From Serinicoccus kebangsaanensis (lineage in GTDB: Bacteria; Actinomycetota; Actinomycetes; Actinomycetales; Dermatophilaceae): a DNA stretch of 64,000 nt. Under the pieces are notes generated by a model. That model was not told the DNA's origin, did no database searches, and saw only the letters and a list, made by a program, of their open reading frames with translations. The stretch covers positions 1 through 64,000 of the forward strand of contig NZ_VSLG01000011.1 of assembly GCF_008919445.1 (NCBI RefSeq), written 5' to 3'. The translations under genes were made by a program, and so were the position numbers. Shown here piece after piece: positions 52,510 to 61,510 of this stretch. Position 1 is the first letter of the stretch. Each line of letters starts with the position of its first letter.

Positions 52510-53505
52510 TCAGCGCCGCTCCCAGGTGACCCAGGCGGCGACCTCGCCCTCGCCCGGGAGCCGCGAGGACTCACGCCACACCGCCGGGTCGACCTCGGGG
52601 AAGCGGGTGCTGCCCTCCGGCGCGAGGTCGACCTCGGTCAGCACCAGCCGGTGGGCGTGCTGGATGGTCTGGGCGTAGATCTGGCCGCCGCCGGCGACGA
52701 AGACCTCGTGGTCGCCCGCCATGAGGAGGGCCTCCGGGAGGGAGTGGGCGACCTCGGCCCCCGGCGCCGTCCAGTCACGCTGCCGGGTGACGACGATCGT
52801 GCGCCGCCCGGGCAGCGCCCGCCCGATGGAGTCCCAGGTGCCTCGCCCCATGACGAGCACCCCGCCCATCGTGGTCTGCTTGAAGAAGCGGAGGTCCGCG
52901 GGCAGGTGCCACGGCATCGAGTCGCCGTCGCCGATCACGCCGCCCCGCCCTACCGCGGCGATCAGCGTCAGGGTCTGGTCGAAGCCGTGGGTCAGCAGGG
53001 ACCCGACCCGTCCCGCGCGCAGCGCGTCCAGCGCCCGACGCTCGTGCGGGACCACCCGCTCCGGGAGCGCGTCCAGGGGCCACCACCGCATCTCCTGCGC
53101 CCGCTCGGGCTCGGCCACGTGCGGCTCGCCGGCCCACGTGCGTGCGCTGACGAAGACGTCGACACGCTGCTCGACGGGGTCGGGGAGGGCGCAGGTGCGG
53201 TGCAGCGTGGCGAGGTGCGACAGGTCCTGCACCGTGACCCCGACTCCCATCTCCTCTGCGGCCTCGCGGATCCCGGCCTGCCAGAAGCTCTCGCCCGGCT
53301 CGACGTGCCCGGCGGCCCCGCAGGCCCACCAGCCGTCCATGTAGGGGGTCCCGCGCCGCAGCTGCAGCAGCACCTCGGTGCCGTGCGCGCCGTCTCGCTG
53401 CAGCACGACGTAGGTGGCGGGGACGAGCCGGGCGTCGGCAGCACCCTGACCACCCCGGTCACGCGCGATCTCGCCGGGCGCGACCTCCGGGGAGCGCGAG
53501 GTCAT
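52510..53505 (-). CDS. Nudix hydrolase-dihydrofolate reductase fusion
   Basis: 331 aa with two enzymes. Residues 25-165: Nudix fold with a perfect box from Gly66 to Val88 ([13 protein letters not shown] then [10 protein letters not shown]). Residues 177-331: DHFR with [27 protein letters not shown] (catalytic Asp204), [16 protein letters not shown] and [16 protein letters not shown] regenerates tetrahydrofolate after thymidylate synthase; the Nudix half could clean dNTPs or hydrolyse dihydroneopterin triphosphate. The ATG overlaps the thyA stop by 4 nt. The frame is uninterrupted through the junction. Confidence 0.93.
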   Translation of the reverse strand: MTSRSPEVAPGEIARDRGGQGAADARLVPATYVVLQRDGAHGTEVLLQLRRGTPYMDGWWACGAAGHVEPGESFWQAGIREAAEEMGVGVTVQDLSHLATLHRTCALPDPVEQRVDVFVSARTWAGEPHVAEPERAQEMRWWPLDALPERVVPHERRALDALRAGRVGSLLTHGFDQTLTLIAAVGRGGVIGDGDSMPWHLPADLRFFKQTTMGGVLVMGRGTWDSIGRALPGRRTIVVTRQRDWTAPGAEVAHSLPEALLMAGDHEVFVAGGGQIYAQTIQHAHRLVLTEVDLAPEGSTRFPEVDPAVWRESSRLPGEGEVAAWVTWERR

Positions 53506-54323
53506 ACCGCGATCGGGGCCTTGATCGTCGGGGCGGCGACGTAGTCCCGGACCTCGACGTCCTCGAGCTCGAAGCCGTCGATCATCGTGACCTCGGGGTT
53601 CAGCCAGAGGCTCGGCAACGGCCCCGGCGTCCTGGTCAGCTGCTCCGCGGCCTGGTCGAGGTGGTTGGTGTAGAGGTGCGCGTCACCCAGCGTGTGCACG
53701 AAGTCCTTGGCCCGCAGGTCGGTCACCTGCGCCACCATGTGCGTCAGCAGGGCGTAGGAGGCGATGTTGAAGGGGACGCCGAGGAAGGTGTCGGCGCTGC
53801 GCTGGTAGAGCTGGCAGGACAGCCAGCCGCGCTGGTCCTCGTCGCCCGGGGCCGCGGGCGCGACGTAGAACTGGAAGAGGGTGTGGCACGGCGGCAGGGC
53901 CATCGAGTCCACGTCGGCGACGTTCCAGGCGGTGACGATGTGGCGCCGCGAGTCGGGGTCGCTCCGCAGCCCCGCGACGAGCCGCTGGATCTGGTCGATC
54001 GTGCCGCCGTCCGGGGTCGGCCAGGAGCGCCACTGGTGGCCGTAGACGGGCCCGAGGTCCCCCTGCTCGTCGGCCCACTCGTCCCAGATGGTGATCTTGC
54101 GCTCCTGCAGCCAGCGCACGTTGGTGTCGCCGCGGAGGAACCAGATGAGCTCGCCGATGATGGAGCGCAGGTGCAGCTTCTTGGTCGTCAGCGCCGGGAA
54201 CCCCTCGGTCAGGTCGAAGCGCATCTGGTGGCCGAAGACCGACAACGTCCCCGTGCCGGTGCGATCCTCCTTGCGCACCCCCTCGCTGCGGATCCGCTCC
54301 AGGAGGTCGAGGTATGCCTGCAT
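53502..54323 (-). CDS. thyA: Thymidylate synthase
   Basis: 273 aa. It methylates dUMP to dTMP using methylene-THF, which ends as dihydrofolate for the adjacent DHFR. Folate/nucleotide sites: [32 protein letters not shown], active cysteine in [12 protein letters not shown] (about residue 155), [19 protein letters not shown] and HLYTNHLDQ. The ATG lies 6 nt after TACAGT. First gene of the operon with the Nudix-DHFR fusion. Confidence 0.97.
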   Translation of the reverse strand: MQAYLDLLERIRSEGVRKEDRTGTGTLSVFGHQMRFDLTEGFPALTTKKLHLRSIIGELIWFLRGDTNVRWLQERKITIWDEWADEQGDLGPVYGHQWRSWPTPDGGTIDQIQRLVAGLRSDPDSRRHIVTAWNVADVDSMALPPCHTLFQFYVAPAAPGDEDQRGWLSCQLYQRSADTFLGVPFNIASYALLTHMVAQVTDLRAKDFVHTLGDAHLYTNHLDQAAEQLTRTPGPLPSLWLNPEVTMIDGFELEDVEVRDYVAAPTIKAPIAV

Positions 54324-54329
54324 GCGACC

Positions 54330-54335
54330 ACTGTA
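54330..54335 (-). promoter_or_regulatory. -10 box, thyA (leaderless type)
   Basis: TACAGT on the minus strand, 6 nt before the thyA ATG at 54323. Confidence 0.5.
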
Positions 54336-54358
54336 GGCGCGATCGCCGACAGGCTGTC

Positions 54359-55192
54359 TCAGCCACGAGCGTCAACGGCATCGAAGAATCCGCGGAGCTC
54401 CTCGGCCACTGCACGGGGATGCGTCAACGGGCCGGCGTGGCCGGCACCAGGGACAGCGTGGATCCGCGCCACGGCGAGGTGCGCGACGACATGACGAGCG
54501 CACTGCGTGAAGAACGGCCCCGTCTCGGCGCCATGCAGCACCAGCAGCGGGGAGGTGATGGCACCGAGTGTCTCGGGGTCCTCGGGCCTCGGGCCGTCGT
54601 ACGTCGACACCTGGCGGAAGACCTCCAACACATGGGGTGAGTAGGCACCGGCAGCCTCGAAGTAGCCCACGTCGTCAGCAGCTGCCAGGTCAGCCTGGGT
54701 GAAGGGGTGGGCGGCGAAGGCGCGCATCGCCCCCGCCAGATCACCATCCTGGACGAGTGCTTGGCCTTGCGCCAGGGCCTGCATGAGGTCCTGGCGCTCG
54801 TCCTGGTCCATCAACGAGCTGACGAGCGGCTCGTACAGGGCAGTCGCCACGACTGCGTCGAGCCGCGCCGAGAGCGAGAGCGCGTGCCCAGCGCCGGCGG
54901 ACCACCCGACCAGCCGGGTCGGCTCTCCCAGGCTCTCGACGTAGGTGGCGTAGTCCCTGCCGACCCGGTCGATCCGCAGGTTCGGATGGGTGTCGCTACG
55001 ACCACGACCGCGCATGCTGGGCAGATGACAGGTGAAGCAGTCCGTGAGGTGCGGTAGCAGGGACCGCCAGTCGAGGTCGCCGTCGCCCATCACGCCCTGA
55101 AGAAGGACCAGAGAAGGCCCGCTGCCCTCCACAGTCGCGCGGATGGTGACCGCGTCGTCGGTGGTGACCTCGTGGGTCCGGCTGTGCGTCAC
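54359..55192 (-). CDS. Alpha/beta hydrolase A
   Basis: 277 aa. [19 protein letters not shown] is the oxyanion-hole region with Gln in place of the usual His of HG; the nucleophile is [14 protein letters not shown] (GxSxG), the acid near [11 protein letters not shown] and the base in [12 protein letters not shown]. Small-molecule esterase or lactonase-like; the substrate is unknown. The GTG at 55192 overlaps the stop of hydrolase B (GTGA). Codon use is visibly less GC3-biased than in thyA or rnj, hinting at acquired DNA. Confidence 0.8.
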   Translation of the reverse strand: MTHSRTHEVTTDDAVTIRATVEGSGPSLVLLQGVMGDGDLDWRSLLPHLTDCFTCHLPSMRGRGRSDTHPNLRIDRVGRDYATYVESLGEPTRLVGWSAGAGHALSLSARLDAVVATALYEPLVSSLMDQDERQDLMQALAQGQALVQDGDLAGAMRAFAAHPFTQADLAAADDVGYFEAAGAYSPHVLEVFRQVSTYDGPRPEDPETLGAITSPLLVLHGAETGPFFTQCARHVVAHLAVARIHAVPGAGHAGPLTHPRAVAEELRGFFDAVDARG

Positions 55193-56046
55193 GATCGTTC
55201 GCACCTGCTCGTCTCGATGCCGTGGACGATGTCGGCAACGGCTGCCGCCACCGGGTCCGGTGCCTGCAGGGCCAGCATGTGGTCGGCATCCGGAACGTCG
55301 ACGCTGTCGCACCACGGGAACCACGTCTGCAGAACGTCCGGGGCGGCACGGAACACGGGGCGGGTGTCGGTCCCGACAACTGTGCGCACCGGGCAGCGGA
55401 CAGCCGCCATCTGATCGGCGGTGAGGCCGTCGTCCCACGTCAGTCCGGGGAGGTCCGACCCGAAGGCCATGGCCGCGCCGTCCACCGAGTCACGGAAGGC
55501 GTCCGGGGCAACGCGGTCCATGCGTGCGCGCCACCCGGGCTGGAGGGTTGCGTCGTAGAAACCGGAGACGGCACCCTCGACATCGCCCGCGACGTACTTC
55601 TCCGCCGCCGGAAGGACCGACCGCAACCACTGCACACCTGCCGGGTGCGACAAAGGGACAGGGGGTTCGAGGAGGCAGAGCGAGGCCACTCGGTCGGCGT
55701 GGGACGCGGCGGCCGTCAGGGCGACGAGCGCTCCGAGCGAGTGGCCGACCAGGTGTGCGGCCCCGATGTCGAGGTGATCGAGCAGACCGACGAGGTCGGC
55801 GCCCTGATCGTCCAGCGTCAGGGGTCGCACCTGTTGGGCACGGGGGCTCTGGCCGTGTCCCTGCCGGTGATAGAGCACACGACGGCAACCGGAGAGGGCG
55901 ACGGCGTGTTGGACGGGAGCAAGCATCTCGGCGCTGAGACCACCGTGGACGAGGACGACGGGTGGCCCAGCCCCGACCTCCCGGTAGGCCAGCTCGTGGT
56001 CACCGATCGCGACCTTCTCCATCGCCGGGGCCTGGGTGGCGGGCAT
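55189..56046 (-). CDS. Alpha/beta hydrolase B
   Basis: 285 aa. VVLVHGGLSAEML (oxyanion hole HGG), RQGHGQSPR, nucleophile HLVGHSLGALVALTA, acid near TVVGTDTRPVF, base PDADHMLALQAP. GAGGAGGAG precedes the ATG at 56046. Homologues are often described as heroin esterase- or haloperoxidase-like, but the substrate is not predictable. It forms a two-gene operon with hydrolase A, divergent from the three-domain hydrolase/cyclase-like gene. Confidence 0.82.
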   Translation of the reverse strand: MPATQAPAMEKVAIGDHELAYREVGAGPPVVLVHGGLSAEMLAPVQHAVALSGCRRVLYHRQGHGQSPRAQQVRPLTLDDQGADLVGLLDHLDIGAAHLVGHSLGALVALTAAASHADRVASLCLLEPPVPLSHPAGVQWLRSVLPAAEKYVAGDVEGAVSGFYDATLQPGWRARMDRVAPDAFRDSVDGAAMAFGSDLPGLTWDDGLTADQMAAVRCPVRTVVGTDTRPVFRAAPDVLQTWFPWCDSVDVPDADHMLALQAPDPVAAAVADIVHGIETSRCERS

Positions 56047-56165
56047 GGTCTCCTCCTCGTGACTCCTGTGCTCGTACGGATGAAGGCGCCACCCCATGCG
56101 TCGCACCGCGACGAGACTCGTCGCGACAGCGGCCACGTGGCACCATGAGTGGTGGAGACGTCGTG

Positions 56166-58109
56166 ATGGACACGCCGGAGACGCACTACACGCGCGCCGG
56201 GGACGCCGAGATCGCCTACCAGACGTTCGGGACCGGCCCGGTCGACCTCGTGTGGGCGTTCGGGTTGATGACGCACCTCGAGGTCAAGTGGGAGCAGCCG
56301 TCGCTGGCAGACATGCTCGGGCAGCTCTCCGGCTTCAGCAGGCTGATCCTGTTCGACCGGCGTGGGTGCGGCCTGTCCGATCGTGGCGACCGCCACCTCT
56401 CGCCGACGCTGGACGAGCGGGTCCAGGACGTGCTCGCCGTGCTGGACGCCGTCGGTTCGCCGCGCGCCTCATTGTTCGGGGTGTCCGAGGGCTGTGCCCT
56501 GGCCGCCCTGTTCGCCACTCTCCACCCCCGTCGCACCGAGAAGCTCATCCTCTACGGGGGTATCTCGCGTCTGCTCCGGGACACTGCCCACCCGTGGGGC
56601 ATCTTCGATGCCGAGCAGTACGAGGCGGCCTTCGGTCCGGTCTTCCACCATTGGGGGACCGAACAAGGAGCCGTGGCTCAGGTGCGGCTGATCGCCCCGT
56701 CAGCCGTCGGTGACGCCGACTACATCTCGTGGTTCGCCAGGCAGCAGCGGCTCTCGCTCAGCCGGGACGCGGTGGTGCAGTTCATGGAGACGGCGACGCG
56801 CTACGACATCAGCGAGCTCCTGCCCGCGGTGAAGGTGCCGACACTGGTGCTCCACCGGTCCGGCGACTCCGTCGTGCCGACCAGCAGCGCCCGACGCATA
56901 GCCTCGAGCATCCCGGATGCTCGTCTGGTGGAGCTCCCCGGCGTGGGCCACCTGCCCTACATCGGTGATGCCGCGTCCGTGGTGGAAGCGATGCGCGACT
57001 TCCTCGATGTCCCGGTCCCTCACGTGCTGGTGGATCACCGTGTGGTCACCCTGCTCGCCACGGATGCGCACGGGCAGCAGGCCGCAGCCATGGTCAGGCG
57101 TTACGCCAGGCGATGGCGCGGCACGGAGGCCACCACGATGACGGGAGAGGTGGTCGTCCGCTTCGACTCGGCCACTCACGCGGTGCGGTGCGCCCTCGAC
57201 CTCGTCGACGCTGCGCGAGAGGCCGAGATGGTCTTGCGAGCCGCGGTGCATACAGGGGAGTGCGAGATCGGGGGTCAGGCTGTCGGTGGGTCCGCGTCGC
57301 ACGTCCCTGGCGCGCTGCTCCAGCACGTCGAACCCGGACACGTCGCGGCCACCGCAACCGTCAGAGATGTCGTGCCTGGGTCGGGCATGACCTTCATCGA
57401 TGAACGCCGGGTGCTCCTGACGGGGCAGACCGAGGAGATCTTCGTCACCACGGTCGCCCTGGAGCCGCCCGCTGATGCGCCGACCGCGGCCACGGGTGAG
57501 CCAGAGCACATCTTCCGACAGGATGGCGAGTACTGGACGCTCGCCTTCGAGGACCAGGTCGTGGCCGTGCGCGACAGCAAGGGGATGCACGACCTCGGCG
57601 TGCTGCTCTCGGACCCAGGTCGAGAGCGGCACGTGCTCGACCTCTGGGCGGGGCCGCACCACGCCGGCCGGGCGCACGAGGCCGGCCGGCCGCAGGAGGG
57701 CGGTGTCATGACCACACCGTCCGGAACGGCACAACCCGTGATCGACGACGAGGCCCGCTCTCGCTACCGACGCAGGCTGGTCCAGCTCGATGAGTCGATC
57801 GGGGAGGCCCGCCTGAGTGGTGGCTCGCCGGAGCGGCTCGTGGAGGAACGCGACTGGCTCGTCCACGAACTCACCGCTGCCTACGGGATCGGGGGACGCT
57901 CGCGGACGATCAACGATCCGGCGGAGAGGGCGCGCAAGGCGATCTACCGCCGGGTCACCGATGCACTGCGTCGAATCGAGAAGTCCCATCCTGCCCTCGG
58001 CAGGCACCTGCGCCACTCGGTCCACACCGGGTTCTACTGCAGCTACGCCCCCGAGCGTGAGCTGCGCTGGACCACCAACCGCGAGGGCAGCCACCGGCCC
58101 TCCGGCTGA
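56166..58109 (+). CDS. Three-domain protein: alpha/beta hydrolase, degenerate nucleotide cyclase, C-terminal regulatory domain
   Basis: 647 aa. Domain 1 (about 1-275): alpha/beta hydrolase with LILFDRRGCGLSDR, nucleophile LFGVSEGCALAALF and base PGVGHLPYIG. Domain 2 (about 283-430): class III cyclase homology (TMTGEVVVRFDSATHAV, LRAAVHTGECEIGGQAVGGSA), but the first metal-aspartate motif (FTDIVGS in active enzymes) is replaced by VVTLLATDAHGQ, so it should not make cAMP. Domain 3 (about 445-647): FRQDGEYWTLAFEDQVVAVRD, a module I associate with actinobacterial regulators, then basic helices. ATG at 56166 with GGAG 9 nt before; ATG at 56145 is the alternative. Confidence 0.8.
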   Translation: MDTPETHYTRAGDAEIAYQTFGTGPVDLVWAFGLMTHLEVKWEQPSLADMLGQLSGFSRLILFDRRGCGLSDRGDRHLSPTLDERVQDVLAVLDAVGSPRASLFGVSEGCALAALFATLHPRRTEKLILYGGISRLLRDTAHPWGIFDAEQYEAAFGPVFHHWGTEQGAVAQVRLIAPSAVGDADYISWFARQQRLSLSRDAVVQFMETATRYDISELLPAVKVPTLVLHRSGDSVVPTSSARRIASSIPDARLVELPGVGHLPYIGDAASVVEAMRDFLDVPVPHVLVDHRVVTLLATDAHGQQAAAMVRRYARRWRGTEATTMTGEVVVRFDSATHAVRCALDLVDAAREAEMVLRAAVHTGECEIGGQAVGGSASHVPGALLQHVEPGHVAATATVRDVVPGSGMTFIDERRVLLTGQTEEIFVTTVALEPPADAPTAATGEPEHIFRQDGEYWTLAFEDQVVAVRDSKGMHDLGVLLSDPGRERHVLDLWAGPHHAGRAHEAGRPQEGGVMTTPSGTAQPVIDDEARSRYRRRLVQLDESIGEARLSGGSPERLVEERDWLVHELTAAYGIGGRSRTINDPAERARKAIYRRVTDALRRIEKSHPALGRHLRHSVHTGFYCSYAPERELRWTTNREGSHRPSG

Positions 58110-58135
58110 CCAGTGAGGGCCGCAGGCCACCTAGC

Positions 58136-58966
58136 TCAACCGGCGGCGACGAGCCCCACGCAGAGGGCACAGAAGGCCAGGCCGACGCCCTGGCCGGTGC
58201 CGATCCGCTCCCGCAGCACGGCGGCCGCCAGGAGGACGGTGACCGCCGGGTAGAGCGAGGTCAGGACGGCGGCCACGGTCATCAGGCCGGCCTGGGTGGA
58301 CAGCAGGAACCCCAGGGCGGCGAGCGTCGCCAGCACGCCGGCGAGCAGGCCTCCTCCGACCTCGACCCTCGTCCTCGGCCTCCAGCTCCCGCGCAGCAAC
58401 GAGGCCGCGAGGATCACGCTGACCAGGGCGAACGCCTGGGTCACCGCCAACGGCCAGTAGCCCGCGCCGTCGGGCACCTGCCCGATGGCGGCGAAGAGCA
58501 GGCCGAACCCGAGACCGGCGAGCGCCCCGTCCAGGATCCCGCCGGCGAGCCGTCGCCCGTGCCCGGGCTCGCGGCTCACGAGCCAGATGCCCGGCAGGGC
58601 GGCGACGATGCCGCACCACACGAGCACGCCGGGTCGCTCGCCCGAGACCAGCGCCACGGCCACCGGCAGCACCGCCGCCCCCACCGCCGAGATGGGTGCC
58701 ACGACCCCCATGCGTCCGGTGGCCAGGCCGCGGTAGAGGAACGCGCCACCGAGCCCGCTGCCGACCCCCGCCAGCGCGCCCCAGGCCAGGTCCGGCGCGG
58801 TCGGGTCCCCGCTCGTGAGGACGGCGATCGCGATCGCCCCGAGGAGCCCACCGACGGCGCACATGACCGCGACCGGCCACGGCGAGCTGCGCCGGGACGC
58901 CACGCCGCCCACGAAGTCGGAGAGGCCGTAGGCGACCGCCGCGCCCAGCGCCAGGAGCAGACCCAT
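58136..58966 (-). CDS. EamA/DMT-family transporter
   Basis: 276 aa with about ten hydrophobic segments, the DMT-superfamily pattern of two EamA halves: GLLLALGAAVAYGLSDFVGG, then YRGLATGRMGVVAPISAVG, and in the second half TSLYPAVTVLLAAAVLRERI, the conserved end of the repeat. It probably exports metabolites across the cell membrane; the substrate is unknown. The ATG at 58966 lies 7 nt after CAGGCT. It diverges from the RNase J gene and converges on the hydrolase/cyclase-like gene. Confidence 0.87.
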   Translation of the reverse strand: MGLLLALGAAVAYGLSDFVGGVASRRSSPWPVAVMCAVGGLLGAIAIAVLTSGDPTAPDLAWGALAGVGSGLGGAFLYRGLATGRMGVVAPISAVGAAVLPVAVALVSGERPGVLVWCGIVAALPGIWLVSREPGHGRRLAGGILDGALAGLGFGLLFAAIGQVPDGAGYWPLAVTQAFALVSVILAASLLRGSWRPRTRVEVGGGLLAGVLATLAALGFLLSTQAGLMTVAAVLTSLYPAVTVLLAAAVLRERIGTGQGVGLAFCALCVGLVAAG

Positions 58967-59019
58967 GGGCAGGAGCCTGGCAGACCTCACGCCCTGCGGG
59001 CGACGCCGACCCCTCCGGC

Positions 59020-59025
59020 TACCCT
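59020..59025 (+). promoter_or_regulatory. -10 box, RNase J (leaderless type)
   Basis: TACCCT, 7 nt before the ATG at 59033; no ribosome binding site. Confidence 0.55.
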
Positions 59026-59032
59026 GTGCGCC

Positions 59033-60718
59033 ATGAGTCACCCCCATCCCGAGCTGACCGCGCCCCCGCCCCTGCAGGACGGGGGCGTCCGCGTGATCCC
59101 GCTCGGCGGGCTGGGTGAGGTCGGGCGCAACATGGCCGTGATCGAGCACGCCGGCAAGCTCCTCGTGGTGGACTGCGGCGTGCTCTTCCCGGAGGAGCAC
59201 CACCCCGGGGTCGACCTGATCCTTCCCGACTTCAGCCCGATCGAGGACCGGCTGGACGACGTCGTGGCGATCGTCCTCACCCACGGCCACGAGGACCACA
59301 TCGGCGCCGTGCCCTACCTGCTGCGGCTCAAGCCGGACATCCCGCTGGTCGGGTCGCAGCTCACGCTCGCGCTCATCGAGGCCAAGCTCAAGGAGCACCG
59401 GATCACCCCGTTGACGCTGGGCGTGACCGAGGGCGGTCGCGAGCAGCTGGGGCCCTTCGACTGCGAGTTCGTGGCCGTCAACCACTCCATCCCGGACGCG
59501 CTCGCGGTCTTCATCCGCACCGCTGGCGGCACCATCCTGCACACCGGCGACTTCAAGATGGACCAGCTCCCGTTGGACGGCCGGATCACGGACCTGCGCG
59601 CCTTCGCCCGGCTGGGGGAGGAGGGCGTGGACCTGTTCATGACGGACTCCACCAACGCCCACGTCCCCGGGTTCACCACGCCGGAGCGGCAGATCGCGCC
59701 CGCGATCGAGCGGGTGTTCCACAATGCCAGCCGGCGGATCATCGTGGCGTGCTTCTCCTCGCACGTGCACCGGGTGCAGCAGGTGCTCGACGCCGCCGAG
59801 GAGTCGGGCCGCAAGGTCGCCATGGTCGGGCGCTCGATGATCCGCAACATGGGGATCGCCGCGGAGCTGGGCTACCTCCGCATCCCGGACGGGGTACTGA
59901 TCGACCTCAACCGGCTCACCCAGCTGCCGGACGAGGACCAGGTGCTCGTCTGCACCGGCTCCCAGGGCGAGCCGATGGCGGCGCTGTCCCGCATGGCCAA
60001 CGGTGACCACAAGATCGACGTCGGCGAGGGCGACACGGTCCTGCTCGCCTCGTCCCTCATCCCCGGCAACGAGAACGCCGTCTACCGCGTGATCAACGGC
60101 CTGACCCGTCGCGGCGCGGACGTGGTGCACAAGGAGAACGCCCTGGTGCACGTCTCCGGCCACGCGAGTGCCGGGGAGCTGCTCTACTGCTACAACATCG
60201 TCCGGCCGCGCAACGTCCTGCCGGTCCACGGGGAGTGGCGGCACATGGTCGCGAACGCCGACCTGGCGGTGCAGACCGGTGTCCCTCGCGACAACGTCGT
60301 GCTCGCCGAGGACGGCGTGGTGGTCGACCTGGTCGACGGCAGGGCGCGGGTGGCCGGCGCCGTCGACTGCGGGTATGTCTACGTCGACGGCTCCCTCGTC
60401 GGCGCGGCGGACGAGACGATGCTCAAGGACCGGCGCATCCTGCGGGACGAGGGCTTCGTCACGATCATCGTGGTGCGCGACTCCTCGACGGGCGCCATCG
60501 CCGCCGGCCCGGAGATCCAGACCCGAGGGTTCGCGGAGGGTCAGGACGTCTTCGAGCGGGTGCAGCCCAAGCTGGTCGCAGCCTTGGAGGAGGCCCGGAG
60601 CAACGGTGTCCAGGACACGCACCAGCTGCAGCAGGTGATCCGCCGGACGGTGGGCTCCTTCGTGGGCAACAAGCTGCGTCGGCGCCCGATGATCATCCCC
60701 ATCGTCATCGACGCCTGA
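59033..60718 (+). CDS. rnj: Ribonuclease J
   Basis: 561 aa. A metallo-beta-lactamase/beta-CASP nuclease with both endo- and 5'-3' exonuclease activity in mRNA decay and rRNA maturation. Zinc motif LTHGHEDHIGAVPYLL, beta-CASP motifs DSTNA, SSHVHRVQQVLDAA, TGSQGEPMAALSRMA and HVSGHASAGE; the C-terminal domain runs from about residue 465. In actinobacteria rnj commonly lies near thyA-dfrA and ftsK, as here, with dapA apparently missing between them. A small CCCCG...CGGGG stem (60720-60740) between its stop and the convergent gene could terminate both. Confidence 0.96.
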   Translation: MSHPHPELTAPPPLQDGGVRVIPLGGLGEVGRNMAVIEHAGKLLVVDCGVLFPEEHHPGVDLILPDFSPIEDRLDDVVAIVLTHGHEDHIGAVPYLLRLKPDIPLVGSQLTLALIEAKLKEHRITPLTLGVTEGGREQLGPFDCEFVAVNHSIPDALAVFIRTAGGTILHTGDFKMDQLPLDGRITDLRAFARLGEEGVDLFMTDSTNAHVPGFTTPERQIAPAIERVFHNASRRIIVACFSSHVHRVQQVLDAAEESGRKVAMVGRSMIRNMGIAAELGYLRIPDGVLIDLNRLTQLPDEDQVLVCTGSQGEPMAALSRMANGDHKIDVGEGDTVLLASSLIPGNENAVYRVINGLTRRGADVVHKENALVHVSGHASAGELLYCYNIVRPRNVLPVHGEWRHMVANADLAVQTGVPRDNVVLAEDGVVVDLVDGRARVAGAVDCGYVYVDGSLVGAADETMLKDRRILRDEGFVTIIVVRDSSTGAIAAGPEIQTRGFAEGQDVFERVQPKLVAALEEARSNGVQDTHQLQQVIRRTVGSFVGNKLRRRPMIIPIVIDA

Positions 60719-60727
60719 GCCCCGCTC

Positions 60728-61099
60728 CTAGTCCTCGGGGTGGTCCGGGCGGCCGAGCCGCTTGCGCAGGCGGGCGGCCTCCTCGGCGATCTCCTTCTCC
60801 GTCGGCTCCTTGTCGAGGGCGAGGGAGGCGCCGTGGATCGCCACGCCGACGCCCCACCCCATCATCGGCCAGATCGGCCAGAAGTACTCGCCCCAGCCCG
60901 AGGTCACCAGCCAGATGAGGGTGAGCATCGTCATGATGATGAGGTAGATGCTCAGGTGCTGCCGGAACTCCTTGCGCTGCTCGATCCGCGCGAGCGCGCG
61001 CTTGCGCATCTCCGGGTCCAGCTCCGTGCTGGGGCGGTAGGGCTGGAGCGGGAAGCTCCCCTCGACGGGGTCGTGGGGTCCGTCCGGTGGCTGGGTCAC
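60728..61099 (-). CDS. 2TM-domain membrane protein A
   Basis: 123 aa from the GTG at 61099, 7 nt after TACGCT; the longer frame upstream has no support. ARIEQRKEFRQHLSIYLIIM begins a membrane hairpin with two hydrophobic segments (about 50-68 and 74-94) joined by the motif EYFWPIWPMMGWGVG. A charged tail follows. 2TM domains occur at the ends of actinobacterial sensor proteins and alone; function unknown. The motif FWPxWxMxGW recurs in the next gene. Confidence 0.75.
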   Translation of the reverse strand: MTQPPDGPHDPVEGSFPLQPYRPSTELDPEMRKRALARIEQRKEFRQHLSIYLIIMTMLTLIWLVTSGWGEYFWPIWPMMGWGVGVAIHGASLALDKEPTEKEIAEEAARLRKRLGRPDHPED

Positions 61100-61106
61100 G
61101 GGTGCC

Positions 61107-61112
61107 AGCGTA
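61107..61112 (-). promoter_or_regulatory. -10 box, 2TM protein A (leaderless type)
   Basis: TACGCT on the minus strand, 7 nt before the GTG at 61099. The box sits 1 bp before the end of the next gene, so this gene has its own promoter although the two are co-directional. Confidence 0.45.
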
Positions 61113-61113
61113 C

Positions 61114-61497
61114 TCACCGGGTCGCGGCACGAGGTGCGGAGCGCGCCTCGACCATGCGGGTGAGGTCGGGCAGGAGGCACCAGCTCCACCCGATCATCGC
61201 CCAGACCGGCCAGAAGTGCCCCCCGCCGCTCAGTGCCCAGACGGCGACCAGCATGCCCATCAGCAGGGCTGAGCTGACCACCCGTGACCGGCTTGCCGCC
61301 AGGCCGCCCCTGCGCCCTGCCGGACCGCAGCCGGCACCCGCCTGGCGGTCCGGGTGCTGCTCGGTGCGGGGCAACTCCTCGACCCCGCCCGTGCCCGGCG
61401 TCGGCAGGGGCGGGGCGACGGCGAAGGCCTCGGTCGGCCCGGTGGCACCGTCCGCAGCGGGCTGGGCCTGCGTCGACGTGGATCCGTAGCTGTTCAT
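61114..61497 (-). CDS. 2TM-like membrane protein B
   Basis: 127 aa from the ATG at 61497, 7 nt after TAGCGT. About 70 residues of Pro/Gly/Thr-rich disordered N-terminus precede one hydrophobic segment (VSSALLMGMLVAVWALSGG) and the motif HFWPVWAMIGWSWCLLPDL, a second partial segment. The motif matches 2TM protein A, so the two are likely related by duplication or share a partner. Function unknown. Confidence 0.65.
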   Translation of the reverse strand: MNSYGSTSTQAQPAADGATGPTEAFAVAPPLPTPGTGGVEELPRTEQHPDRQAGAGCGPAGRRGGLAASRSRVVSSALLMGMLVAVWALSGGGHFWPVWAMIGWSWCLLPDLTRMVEARSAPRAATR

Positions 61498-61504
61498 GCC
61501 CACG

Positions 61505-61510
61505 ACGCTA
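61505..61510 (-). promoter_or_regulatory. -10 box, 2TM-like protein B (leaderless type)
   Basis: TAGCGT on the minus strand, 7 nt before the ATG at 61497. The divergent 61.51-61.70 kb stretch to ftsK is AT-richer than the rest, with no ORF or RNA I can support. Confidence 0.45.

Noticed and set aside
54359-58109. Biosynthetic gene cluster
   Set aside because: Three hydrolases without any synthase, carrier, transporter or pathway regulator do not support a product-forming cluster.
58109-58136. Terminator between the hydrolase/cyclase-like and EamA genes
   Set aside because: Only a GGCC-GCA-GGCC stem of four pairs is present, too weak to claim.
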